NCBI GenBank assembly: GCA_964572475.1
Contig: CAZNEZ010000045.1
Coordinates: 1 to 20,113 of the forward strand
Direction: 5' to 3'
Length of the DNA stretch: 20,113 nt
Source of the DNA: CAZNEZ01 sp964572475
Lineage (GTDB): Bacteria; Bacillota; Clostridia; Lachnospirales; Lachnospiraceae
Below are positions 1 through 7,730 of this stretch, one piece after another. How positions within the stretch are numbered: the first letter of the stretch is position 1; each line of letters starts with the position of its first letter. The notes under the pieces are model-generated. The model ran no database searches and was not told the DNA's origin. It saw nothing but the letters and a program-made list of their open reading frames with translations. The position numbers and the translations under genes were made by a program.

Positions 1-16
1 ATATATTAAATAATGA

Positions 17-1300
17 CTATTTTGAATTTTTTGTATCAGGTGCTAAGATAGTAGATAATACAAAAACATGAATTTTGTTTATTCGGTTCTTGTCCATTGA
101 TTCAACAATCATTTTTACTGTATCATCTTCATATACATCACCAATTGTAGCTAGGCGATCAAGTTTTTCCATGATATAACCACCTAGAGAATCATAATCA
201 TCAGAAGTTAAATTAAGACCTGTGATATCGTCAAAATCATCTATTTTCATAAGACCATCTACAATATATTCTGTAGGAGTTATCTCCTTGAAATCATCTT
301 CTTCATCGAAGTCATATTCATCTCGTATCTCCCCAACAATCTCTTCAAGAAGATCTTCTAAAGTTATCATACCGACAGCAGCTCCGTATTCATCAAGAAC
401 AATGATTATATTCACAGCAGCTTTTCTCATCTCAAACATTAATTCTGAAAGATTCTTATATTCATAGGTATAACTAGCAGGACGAATGTACTTCTTAAGG
501 TCAAAAACTTCATTCTGATTGTATAGAAGAACATCTTTCATGTTGATAATTCCAATAATGTTGTCAGTACTATCTTCGTATACAGGAATTCTTGTGTATC
601 TGTTAATTTTAAATGAGTCAATAAGTTCGTTGTAAGTACAGTCAGCAGATATAAGAGTCATATCAATTCTAGGAATCATAACATCCTTTGCCTGCGCATC
701 ACCAAAATCAAACACATTCTTAATCATTTCGCGTTCTTCAGATTCGATGACACCTTCTTCATGACTGACATCTACGATAGTTCTTAGCTCACCTTCAGTA
801 ATAGTTACAGTTTTTGCATCTGGATTAATATGAAGCAGTTTAAGTACTATACTAGACAATAAATTAATAAAGAATATAACAGGAGTTAGTAACCACATCA
901 AAGCGTAAACAACTCTTGCATATGTTAAAGCCATATTCTCAGAATATAAAGTTGCTGTGGTCTTAGGGGTAATCTCACCAAATACTAAGATAACAAGAGT
1001 TAAAATACCAGTAGATAAGCTTACTGCACTATTGCCAAATATACTCTGTGTAAAAATAGTAGCTAGAGAAGATGCAGATATATTCACAATATTGTTACCA
1101 ATAAGAATAGCACTTAACATCTTGCTAGAGTTAGAAGTTACCTTCATAAGAATAATAGCTCTTTTATCTCCGTCTTCTGCAAGAGAACGAATCTTGAGTT
1201 TGTTAACTGTTGTAAGCGAAGTCTCTGCAGATGAGAAAAAAGCTGATAACATAATCAATAGAAATAGAATAATAAGCTGAATAATACTCGCGGGATCCAA
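17..1300 (-). CDS. CNNM/DUF21-CBS-CorC domain membrane protein (hemolysin-family annotation, putative divalent cation transport)
   Basis: A 427-residue protein with the complete three-part architecture of the CorC/HlyC/YhdP family. Residues 1-160 are a DUF21 (CNNM) membrane domain with hydrophobic helices near 5-23, 61-83, 93-112 and 128-155 and the conserved GEITPKT at 108-114. Residues about 205-325 are a CBS pair containing VMIPRIDM (207-214) and DEYGAAVGMITLEDLLEEI (303-321). Residues about 335-415 are the CorC_HlyC transporter-associated domain. Family knowledge points to Mg2+ (or other divalent cation) efflux or resistance; the 'hemolysin' name is historical. The start is a TTG (1300-1298), since no upstream ATG or GTG is in frame; AAGAAGGAG ends 10 nt before it. 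It is transcribed away from the scf genes from its own promoter. The ligand is not determinable from sequence. Confidence 0.93.
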   Translation of the reverse strand: MDPASIIQLIILFLLIMLSAFFSSAETSLTTVNKLKIRSLAEDGDKRAIILMKVTSNSSKMLSAILIGNNIVNISASSLATIFTQSIFGNSAVSLSTGILTLVILVFGEITPKTTATLYSENMALTYARVVYALMWLLTPVIFFINLLSSIVLKLLHINPDAKTVTITEGELRTIVDVSHEEGVIESEEREMIKNVFDFGDAQAKDVMIPRIDMTLISADCTYNELIDSFKINRYTRIPVYEDSTDNIIGIINMKDVLLYNQNEVFDLKKYIRPASYTYEYKNLSELMFEMRKAAVNIIIVLDEYGAAVGMITLEDLLEEIVGEIRDEYDFDEEDDFKEITPTEYIVDGLMKIDDFDDITGLNLTSDDYDSLGGYIMEKLDRLATIGDVYEDDTVKMIVESMDKNRINKIHVFVLSTILAPDTKNSK

Positions 1301-1352
1301 AAAATGTTCACTCCTTCTTTTTGCTAATATAAATATTAATTGTAGTAGATTG

Positions 1353-1381
1353 ATTTTACAATATCAATATTATAATGTCAA
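1353..1381 (-). promoter_or_regulatory. Sigma-A-type promoter of the CNNM/CBS gene
   Basis: On the minus strand a perfect -35 TTGACA (1381-1376) is separated by exactly 17 nt from TAAAAT (1358-1353), which matches the -10 consensus at 5 of 6 positions. Transcription would start near 1346, leaving about 45 nt of leader before the TTG start codon with its AAGGAG site. This is one of the two best promoters in the window; the one at 7731-7759 has the same two hexamers and spacing. Confidence 0.75.
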
Positions 1382-1428
1382 ATAGGATAATGCTATTTTA
1401 TAAACAATTAATAAACAATCAATGAATT

Positions 1429-1542
1429 CGTAATTTCAGTAATACAATTTAACTTTAATACCTTAATGTAACTTCAATATTTCAATTTAAGTTTAATACC
1501 TTAATGTAACTTCAATACTTTAATTTAACTGCAATACTTTAA
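1429..1542 (+). repeat. Six degenerate 19-bp tandem units (higher-order period 38)
   Basis: The gene-free stretch 1301-1618 carries head-to-tail 19-nt units at 1448-1466, 1467-1485, 1486-1504, 1505-1523 and 1524-1542, with a more diverged unit at 1429-1447. An approximate consensus is TGTAACTTCAATACCTTAA. Units alternate between TTTAA- and TGTAA- beginnings, so the block also reads as a 38-bp repeat: 1445-1482 and 1483-1520 differ at only two positions. Every unit ends in AA. There are no unique spacers and no flanking inverted repeats. It lies between two divergent genes. Function is unknown; it could be a protein-binding array, a relic of slippage, or neutral. Confidence 0.85.
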
Positions 1543-1618
1543 AAATGAATAATCCTAGGATTGATTTCATAGTATGTTCATATAGGATTATGCTTGAATT
1601 TCAGGAGGAGGTTGTATA

Positions 1619-1981
1619 TTGGATAATAAACACAAAGTGCTTGTAATACTTAGAGTTATACTTATGTCATACATAGTTACAGGAGTTTTGCTACTTGTAT
1701 TGGCATTTATACTATATAAATGCCAAATAAGTAGAAAAGCTGTTACTGTGGGTGTTTATATTGTATATTCGGTATCTACAATGATTGGAGGATTCTTTGC
1801 GGGGAAAAGAGCAGAGAATAGAAGGTTTATGTGGGGAGCATTGGCAGGTATATGCTACTTCATTGTTCTGTCGGCTGCATCTTTTGTTGCAACAAAGAGT
1901 TTTTATGATGATGGAGTAAAGTGTGCATTATCATTAATATTATGCACCGCCGGAGGAATGATAGGTGGAATGGTAAGCTGA
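1619..1981 (+). CDS. Small four-helix membrane protein, TIGR04086-like, scf-locus associated
   Basis: A 120-residue protein that is almost all membrane: four hydrophobic segments at about 8-32, 42-62, 71-91 and 101-119, with short charged connectors such as GKRAENRR around residue 63-70. Glycine-rich turns (MIGGFFAG; GGMIGGMVS) close helices 2 and 4. From its size, topology and position directly before a SCIFF peptide gene I assign it to the TIGR04086 putative membrane protein family, which is known from Firmicutes in this neighbourhood; that match is from memory and was not searched. The start is TTG at 1619 with a strong AGGAGG (1606-1611) 7 nt upstream. The role is unknown; the context allows, but does not show, a part in export or handling of the modified peptide. 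Confidence 0.75.
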   Translation: MDNKHKVLVILRVILMSYIVTGVLLLVLAFILYKCQISRKAVTVGVYIVYSVSTMIGGFFAGKRAENRRFMWGALAGICYFIVLSAASFVATKSFYDDGVKCALSLILCTAGGMIGGMVS

Positions 1982-2001
1982 TTTAAAAATCAAAAAACTA
2001 C

Positions 2002-2030
2002 TTTAAATATTAGGTTTTATGTGATATACT
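2002..2030 (+). promoter_or_regulatory. Extended -10 promoter of scfA
   Basis: TTTAAA (2002-2007, 4 of 6 to the -35 consensus) is followed after 17 nt by TATACT (2025-2030, 5 of 6), and the -10 is extended by TG at 2022-2023 (TGnTATACT). Transcription would start near 2037, close ahead of the strong AAAGGAGG at 2048-2055. This would let scfA be expressed independently of the membrane-protein gene upstream. Confidence 0.6.
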
Positions 2031-2064
2031 ATCTAAATCTAAGATTAAAAGGAGGATTATCCTA

Positions 2065-2208
2065 ATGAAACATATTAAGACATTAAGTACACAGACATTA
2101 AAAAATACAATGAAAAAAGGTGGCTGTGGTGAATGCCAGACATCATGCCAGTCAGCATGTAAGACATCATGTACAGTTGGAAATCAGAGCTGTGAGAACA
2201 ACAAATAA
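2065..2208 (+). CDS. scfA: SCIFF (six-cysteine) ranthipeptide precursor
   Basis: A 47-residue peptide beginning MKHIKTLSTQTLKNTMKKGG, followed by six cysteines at 21, 24, 28, 32, 36 and 43. This is the 'six cysteines in forty-five residues' signature, with spacing CX2CX3CX3CX3CX6C, and the GECQTSCQSACKTSC core closely matches the nearly invariant SCIFF family. Known chemistry: a radical SAM maturase installs a sulfur-to-carbon thioether between a Cys and a Thr. In the studied Thermoanaerobacter homologue this was assigned to Cys32 and Thr37, and this peptide also has C32 and T37. The N-terminal 20 residues would be the leader. The start ATG has AAAGGAGG 9 nt upstream. The next gene encodes the maturase. 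Cleavage, export and the biological role are not shown by sequence. Confidence 0.95.
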   Translation: MKHIKTLSTQTLKNTMKKGGCGECQTSCQSACKTSCTVGNQSCENNK

Positions 2209-2230
2209 TAGAATACGATAGTATATCTTT

Positions 2231-2269
2231 TCATTTAGGCAGCGGCTTAGTTTGACGCTGCCTAAGTGG
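2231..2269 (+). promoter_or_regulatory. Intercistronic hairpin between scfA and scfB
   Basis: TTAGGCAGCG (2235-2244) and CGCTGCCTAA (2256-2265) form a perfect 10-bp stem with an 11-nt loop. It extends outward through U-G, A-U, C-G and U-G pairs to 2231/2269. No U tract follows (GTGGTGTTTG), so it is not a canonical terminator. Such stems between a short precursor gene and its enzyme commonly stabilise the upstream mRNA or partly attenuate the downstream gene. It ends 6 nt before the scfB ribosome binding site. Confidence 0.75.
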
Positions 2270-2288
2270 TGTTTGAAAGGAGAAACCA

Positions 2289-3647
2289 GTGATTCACGGA
2301 TATAAAAGCAATGGATACAATATAGTCCTGGATGTTAATAGTGGTTCTGTGCATGTTGTTGATGACGTAGTGTATGATGTAATACCTTTGTTTGAAGATA
2401 ACTCGAAAGAGTATGTAATAGATAAACTTAAGGATAATTATGATTTAGAAGTTTTAAATGAAGCAATTAAAGAAGTTGAAGAGTTGAAAAGTCAAGGTCT
2501 TCTTTATACAGAAGACGTATACGAAGAATACCTTACAGATTTTAAAAAGAGAAAAACAGTAGTAAAAGCGATGTGTTTACATATTGCGCATGATTGTAAT
2601 CTTGCCTGCAGATATTGTTTTGCAGAGGAGGGAGAATATCATGGTAGACGAGCTCTTATGAGCTTTGAAGTTGGAAAGAAGGCACTTGATTTTCTGATTG
2701 CAAATTCAGGAAGCAGAGTTAATCTTGAAGTAGATTTCTTCGGTGGAGAGCCATTAATGAACTGGGATGTAGTTAAGAGACTCGTTGAATATGGAAGAAG
2801 CAAAGAACAGGAATTCAATAAAAAGTTTAGATTTACTCTTACAACAAATGGTGTGCTTCTCAATGATGATATAATGGAATTTGCTAACAAAGAGATGTCG
2901 AATGTAGTATTGAGTCTTGATGGAAGAAAAGAAATTAACGATAAGATGAGACCATTTAGAAATGGTGCTGGAAGTTATGAGCTTATAGTGCCTAAGTTCC
3001 AAAAGTTAGCAGAGAGTAGAAAACAGACTAATTATTATATTAGAGGAACATTTACAAGAAATAATCTTGATTTTTCTAATGATGTAATACATTTTGCGGA
3101 TTTAGGATTTAAGCAGATGTCTATTGAGCCAGTAGTTGGTTCAGATGATGAGCCATATGCAATTAAAGAAGAGGATCTTCCACAGATTATGGAAGAATAT
3201 GACAAGCTTGCTAAAGAATTTATAAAGCGTAAAAAAGAAGGAAGAGGCTTTAATTTCTTCCATTTTATGATAGATCTTGAACAGGGTCCATGCGTTGCAA
3301 AGAGATTATCTGGATGTGGTTCAGGAACAGAGTATTTAGCTGTTACACCATGGGGCGATTTTTATCCATGCCATCAATTCGTTGGAGACGAGAAGTTTTT
3401 AATGGGTAATGTTGATGATGGAATAGTAAGAAATGATATACAAGATGAGTTTAAACTCTGTAATGTATATGCAAAAGATAAATGTAAGAAGTGTTTTGCA
3501 AGATATTACTGTAGTGGTGGATGTAATGCAAATGCATACAAATTTCATGGAAGTATCACAGATGCATACGATATAGGTTGTGAGATGCAGAGAAAAAGAA
3601 TTGAATGTGCTATTATGATTAAAGCAGCTTTAGCTGACGAGGATTAG
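2289..3647 (+). CDS. scfB: SCIFF radical SAM maturase
   Basis: A 452-residue radical SAM/SPASM enzyme that makes thioether crosslinks in the SCIFF peptide encoded just upstream. Residues 1-85 resemble a PqqD-like RiPP recognition element that would bind the leader. The SAM [4Fe-4S] motif is CX3CX2C at C103, C107 and C110, followed by GGEP (152-155). The C-terminal SPASM domain shows the full ligand set for two auxiliary clusters: C335, C343, GX4C ending at C361, C391, then CX2CX5CX3C at C399, C402, C408 and C412, and a final C431. Length fits the family. The start is GTG (2289) with AAAGGAG 6 nt upstream. Other M-to-L starts would delete the leader-binding domain. The secDF gene follows 26 nt later. 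Confidence 0.95.
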   Translation: MIHGYKSNGYNIVLDVNSGSVHVVDDVVYDVIPLFEDNSKEYVIDKLKDNYDLEVLNEAIKEVEELKSQGLLYTEDVYEEYLTDFKKRKTVVKAMCLHIAHDCNLACRYCFAEEGEYHGRRALMSFEVGKKALDFLIANSGSRVNLEVDFFGGEPLMNWDVVKRLVEYGRSKEQEFNKKFRFTLTTNGVLLNDDIMEFANKEMSNVVLSLDGRKEINDKMRPFRNGAGSYELIVPKFQKLAESRKQTNYYIRGTFTRNNLDFSNDVIHFADLGFKQMSIEPVVGSDDEPYAIKEEDLPQIMEEYDKLAKEFIKRKKEGRGFNFFHFMIDLEQGPCVAKRLSGCGSGTEYLAVTPWGDFYPCHQFVGDEKFLMGNVDDGIVRNDIQDEFKLCNVYAKDKCKKCFARYYCSGGCNANAYKFHGSITDAYDIGCEMQRKRIECAIMIKAALADED

Positions 3648-3673
3648 TAGACGAAGGAAAGGAAAAAGGGAAG

Positions 3674-5854
3674 ATGAAAAAAACAAAAACAAAAAGTATT
3701 GCTTTATTTTTCATATCATTAGCTGCCGTAGTGGCGTTAGGTCTTTTAATAGCTTTTGGTATTGGAGAGAATCACAAAGGAAGCGCAAAGAACATTATAT
3801 TAGGTTTAGACTTAAAGGGTGGAGTTAGTATTACCTTCCAGACTAAAGATGGAACACCATCAGCAGAAGATATGTCTGATACAGTTGAAAAACTTAAGTT
3901 AAGAGTTCAGGATTATAGTACAGAATCTGATGTTTATCAGGAAGGTGATGATAGAATCACAGTAGATATTCCAGGACAGAGTGATGCAGAAGCAGTTCTT
4001 GAAAAGTTAGGAAAGCCAGGAAGTGTTCAGTTTGTTACTAATTATAAAGCTGATAATGAAAAAGTCTGGTTGAGTGGTGCTGATATTACAGATGCACAGC
4101 CTACATCACAGCAGAATTCATCTACGGGTGCTACAGAATATGTTGTTAAACTTACATTGTCAGCAGGTGGAACAGCAGCATTTAAGCAGGCAACAACAGA
4201 ATTCCTTAATAAGGTTATCTATGTTGTATATGATGGAAATGTCGTAAGTTCGCCTACAGTTTCTACAGTAATTAGTGATGGTTCAGCAGTAATTACAGGA
4301 ATGTCAACATATGAAGATGCAGAACAGCTTGCATCAGTAATCAGAATTGGTTCTCTTAATGTAGAACTTGAAGAATTAAGCTCAAAGGTTGTTGGAGCAA
4401 AACTTGGTGAGGACGCAATTAGCTCAAGCTTATTTGCTGGTATGATTGGACTTGCAATAATAATTATATTTATGATTTGTGTATATAGAGTTAGTGGATT
4501 TGCAGCAGGTATTGCACTTATTATCTATACATTACTTGATTTATTATTCCTAAATGCATTTGATATGACATTAACATTACCAGGTGTTGCAGGTATTATC
4601 CTTTCAATTGGTATGGCCGTAGATGCAAATGTAATTGTATTTGCCAGAATTAAAGAAGAACTTGCAACAGGTAAAACAGTAGAGCAGTCAATTAAGATTG
4701 GTTATAAAAAAGCTACATCAGCAATTGTTGATGGTAACATCACAACATTAATTGCAGCAGTAGTTCTTATGGTTAATGGTTCAGGTACAGTTAAAGGATT
4801 TGCACAGACTTTAGCAATTGGTATTGTTATATCGATGTTTACAGCTCTTGTTATTACTAGAGGGATTATGTATCTTCTATATAATATGGGATTTGATAAA
4901 GTTAAATTCTATGGTATTCAGAAAGCAAGAAAAACAATCAATTTCCTTGGTAAAAAGGCAATATGTTTTACTATTTCAATAGTATGTATTTTATCAGGAC
5001 TTGTAGGAATGTTCATTAACACAACTGATATTATTGAGGAAAAAGATACAGTACTTAATTACAGCGTTGAATTTAAAGGTGGTTTATCAACAACAGTTGA
5101 TTTTGAAAACGCATACACTCTTAATGACTTCAATGATAAAATTAAACCAGCGATAGTTAAGATTACAGGTGATTCAGATGTTCAAGGTAATGCCATTAAT
5201 GGTACGAATCAATTCGTTATTAAGACAAAGATATTAGATGCTTCTGTTAAGAATGAAATTAAGAAAATGCTTGTAAAAGATTATGGCGCTATTGAAAACA
5301 GTATTGAAGAAGTAAGTATCAGTTCAACTGTTAGTGGAGAAATGAGATGGGCAGCTGTTATTGCAGTTATAATTGCTACATTCTTTATGTTGATTTATAT
5401 CTTTATAAGATTTAGAGATTTTAGATTTGCATCGAGTGCTGTAATAGCTCTTATTCATGATGTGCTTGTAGTTCTTGCGTTCTATGTAATTTCATGGACA
5501 ACAGTAGGTAATACATTTATAGCATGTATGCTTACAATTATTGGTTATTCAATCAATGCAACAATTGTTATATTTGATAGAATTAGAGAGAATCTTAAAA
5601 ATAGAGCAAAAGATGAAGATATTAAGGATCTTGTTAACAAGAGTATTACACAGACACTTACAAGAACAATATATTCATCATTTACAACATTTGTAATGGT
5701 TGCAGTCATTTATATATTAGGTGTTACATCTATTAGAGAATTTGCATTACCACTTATGGTAGGTATCATAGCAGGTGCTTACTCATCAGTATGTGTAACA
5801 GGTGCATTATGGTATGTAATGTCTAAAAAGAAATATGAAAAAATAGCAAAATAA
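3674..5854 (+). CDS. secDF: Fused protein translocase subunit SecDF
   Basis: A 726-residue fusion of SecD and SecF, accessory membrane subunits that use ion motive force to pull secreted proteins through SecYEG. The SecD half (about 1-405) has a first helix at 9-29, the GLDLKGGVSI motif at 44-53, a large external P1 region, and helices from about 252 to 402 with GMAVDANVIVFARIKEEL at 313-330, including D317. The SecF half (about 421-726) starts with a helix at 427-447, then YSVEFKGGLS at 463-472 and five helices from about 560. The SecF signature is GYSINATIVIFDRIREN (624-640); position 629 is Ala where the family normally has Asp. Twelve membrane segments in all. It lies 26 nt after scfB and probably shares its transcript. 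Confidence 0.96.
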   Translation: MKKTKTKSIALFFISLAAVVALGLLIAFGIGENHKGSAKNIILGLDLKGGVSITFQTKDGTPSAEDMSDTVEKLKLRVQDYSTESDVYQEGDDRITVDIPGQSDAEAVLEKLGKPGSVQFVTNYKADNEKVWLSGADITDAQPTSQQNSSTGATEYVVKLTLSAGGTAAFKQATTEFLNKVIYVVYDGNVVSSPTVSTVISDGSAVITGMSTYEDAEQLASVIRIGSLNVELEELSSKVVGAKLGEDAISSSLFAGMIGLAIIIIFMICVYRVSGFAAGIALIIYTLLDLLFLNAFDMTLTLPGVAGIILSIGMAVDANVIVFARIKEELATGKTVEQSIKIGYKKATSAIVDGNITTLIAAVVLMVNGSGTVKGFAQTLAIGIVISMFTALVITRGIMYLLYNMGFDKVKFYGIQKARKTINFLGKKAICFTISIVCILSGLVGMFINTTDIIEEKDTVLNYSVEFKGGLSTTVDFENAYTLNDFNDKIKPAIVKITGDSDVQGNAINGTNQFVIKTKILDASVKNEIKKMLVKDYGAIENSIEEVSISSTVSGEMRWAAVIAVIIATFFMLIYIFIRFRDFRFASSAVIALIHDVLVVLAFYVISWTTVGNTFIACMLTIIGYSINATIVIFDRIRENLKNRAKDEDIKDLVNKSITQTLTRTIYSSFTTFVMVAVIYILGVTSIREFALPLMVGIIAGAYSSVCVTGALWYVMSKKKYEKIAK

Positions 5855-5865
5855 TAAACTATTTT

Positions 5866-5914
5866 ATAAGCCTCTGTGATTTAAGTGAAACTTGGTTGCA
5901 GAGGCTTATTTAAC
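5866..5914 (+). terminator. Terminator-like hairpin after secDF
   Basis: ATAAGCCTCTG (5866-5876) pairs perfectly with CAGAGGCTTAT (5899-5909): 11 bp around a 22-nt loop that can itself form a small AAGT/ACTT stem (5883-5893). The tail after the stem is short and interrupted (TTAACTTTA), so termination may be incomplete and allow some read-through into recJ, for which I see no convincing separate promoter. Confidence 0.6.
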
Positions 5915-5967
5915 TTTATAGGAAATTATATGACACAGATAAACACGTTATTATAGAGGCTTTAGCA

Positions 5968-7725
5968 ATGGAAAAATGGATTCAATATACTAAAAAAGCT
6001 GATTTTGCAGCAATAAGTAAAAAATATGGTATTAACCCGGTAACGGCCAGGGTAATGCGAAACAGAGATGTGGTTACGGATTCAGAGATAGATGAATATT
6101 TAAATGGTAACATTGATAAATTAGTATCATACTTATTTATGAAGGATATGGATAAAGCAATCACAATAATAGCAGATAAAATAGCAAATAATCAGAAGAT
6201 TCGTATCATAGGAGATTATGACATTGATGGAATCTGCTCTTCTTTTATTTTATCGGACGCTTTGGAAAAATTAGGAGCTGATGTAGATATAGCAATTCCT
6301 AATAGAATTACAGATGGATATGGCATTAATGAAAGAATAATTGAAGATGCATTAATGGATGAAGTTGATACAATAATTACCTGTGACAATGGGATTGCAG
6401 CGATAGAACAGATAAATTTTGCAAAGCAGTCAGGAATGACGGTAATAGTAACTGACCATCATGAAGTTCCGTTTGAGGTAATAAATAATGAAAAAAAATA
6501 CATTATGTCATCAGCAGATGCTGTTATTAATCCTAAGCAGATTGACTGCAAGTATCCATTTAAAATGTTATGTGGGGCTTCAGTAGCATACAAATTAGTA
6601 GAGGGACTATATGAAAAATTAAACAAAGCCAAGAGTGAAGTGATTAAATACTTAGAATATGCGGCAATAGCAACGATTGGTGATGTTGTGGACCTACAGG
6701 GAGAGAATCGTATTATTACAAAATATGGACTTGATTTATTACGCCATACGAAAAATTACGGATTGAGAGCTCTTATTGAAGAGAATAATATAGAAATTAG
6801 TAATATAAGTGCTTATCATATTGGATTTGTTATAGGACCTTGTTTAAACGCAAGTGGAAGATTGGATACAGCTAAGAAAGCATATAATCTTTTAAGATGC
6901 CAGAATGAAATTGAAGCACATAAGATAGCAAATGAATTAAAAACTCTTAATGATGAGAGAAAAGAAATGACATTATCAGCTACAAAAGAGGCTGCAGAAA
7001 TTGCAGAAACAATGAGTAATGATAAGATATTAGTTATATATTTACAAAATTGCCATGAAAGCATAGCAGGAATTATAGCTGGAAGAATTAAAGAAATATA
7101 TCATAAACCAGTATTTGTTTTAACTGATGCTGAATCTGGTATTAAGGGTTCAGGAAGATCAATAGAAAGCTATAATATGTTTGAAGAATTAATAAAAGTA
7201 AAAGAATATTTAGTAAAATTTGGAGGGCATGCTATGGCAGCCGGAGTGTCATTGGATAAGTCAAATTTAAATGCATTTAGGATAGCATTAAACCAGAATA
7301 CTACAATGACAGATGATAATCTTGTACTTGTTCAGTGGATAGATGCAATGCTCCATTTTGAATATATTAATAAAGATATGATATATGACTTACAAAAATT
7401 AGAACCTTATGGCAAGGGAAATGAAAAACCAATGTTTGGTGAACAGAATGTTCTTGTAGAAAAAATGTATATTAGAGGTAGAAATAGAAATATCCTAAAG
7501 CTTGACTTATCTAATGAGAATGGTGCTATAATGCAGGGGATTTATTTTGGAGATGTAGATGAAATGCTTCAAAATCTTTCAGATAAATTTGGTAAAGATG
7601 AAGTTGATGCATCGCTTAATGGAAGAAAAAATTCCATTAAAATTAGTATTATATTTTATCCAGATATTGACAACTATAATGGAAGTGAAAAAACGCAGAT
7701 AATAATAAGAAGAATGCTGTTTTGA
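5968..7725 (+). CDS. recJ: Single-stranded-DNA-specific exonuclease RecJ
   Basis: A 585-residue DHH-family 5'-to-3' exonuclease for recombination and mismatch/excision repair. Metal-binding motifs appear in the expected order: DYDIDG (83-88), CDNG (139-142), DHH (163-165), GDVVD (238-242), ASGRLD (295-300) and H363. The DHHA1 part has GSGRS (394-398) and GGHAMAAG (419-426). An OB-like C-terminal domain begins near LEPYGKGNEKPMF (478-490). The length matches the short E. coli type (577 aa) rather than the longer Bacillus type (about 786 aa), so a C-terminal extension is absent. The start ATG follows a modest GAGG (5956-5959) by 8 nt. That GAGG sits in an 8-nt repeat of the upstream terminator arm. 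Confidence 0.95.
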   Translation: MEKWIQYTKKADFAAISKKYGINPVTARVMRNRDVVTDSEIDEYLNGNIDKLVSYLFMKDMDKAITIIADKIANNQKIRIIGDYDIDGICSSFILSDALEKLGADVDIAIPNRITDGYGINERIIEDALMDEVDTIITCDNGIAAIEQINFAKQSGMTVIVTDHHEVPFEVINNEKKYIMSSADAVINPKQIDCKYPFKMLCGASVAYKLVEGLYEKLNKAKSEVIKYLEYAAIATIGDVVDLQGENRIITKYGLDLLRHTKNYGLRALIEENNIEISNISAYHIGFVIGPCLNASGRLDTAKKAYNLLRCQNEIEAHKIANELKTLNDERKEMTLSATKEAAEIAETMSNDKILVIYLQNCHESIAGIIAGRIKEIYHKPVFVLTDAESGIKGSGRSIESYNMFEELIKVKEYLVKFGGHAMAAGVSLDKSNLNAFRIALNQNTTMTDDNLVLVQWIDAMLHFEYINKDMIYDLQKLEPYGKGNEKPMFGEQNVLVEKMYIRGRNRNILKLDLSNENGAIMQGIYFGDVDEMLQNLSDKFGKDEVDASLNGRKNSIKISIIFYPDIDNYNGSEKTQIIIRRMLF

Positions 7726-7730
7726 TATAG

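Larger units (their letters stand above)
1301..1618. other. Intergenic region between divergent genes
   Basis: This 318-nt A/T-rich stretch holds, from left to right, the leader and promoter of the leftward CNNM/CBS gene, an 11-nt tandem pair (TAAACAATTAA at 1401-1411 and TAAACAATCAA at 1412-1422), the 19-bp tandem array, a perfect 12-bp palindrome AATCCTAGGATT (1551-1562), and the AGGAGG of the rightward gene. TAGGATAATGCT at 1383-1394 recurs with one change as TAGGATTATGCT at 1583-1594. A weak rightward promoter candidate is TTGATT (1561-1566), 16 nt, TAGGAT (1583-1588). No RNA gene is visible. Confidence 0.6.

Noticed and set aside
1429..1542. The 19-bp repeats as a CRISPR array
   Set aside because: Units are directly adjacent with no unique spacers, are too short and too diverged, and no cas gene is present.
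1545..1646. A 33-codon rightward reading frame across the upstream region of the TIGR04086-like gene
   Set aside because: It has no ribosome binding site, a random-looking composition, and overlaps the clear start of the membrane protein in another frame.
2231..2269. The scfA-scfB stem as a full intrinsic terminator
   Set aside because: There is no run of T after the stem on either strand, so complete termination is unlikely.
5930..5957. ATGACA ... TATAGA as a recJ promoter
   Set aside because: The implied start site would fall downstream of the recJ ribosome binding site.
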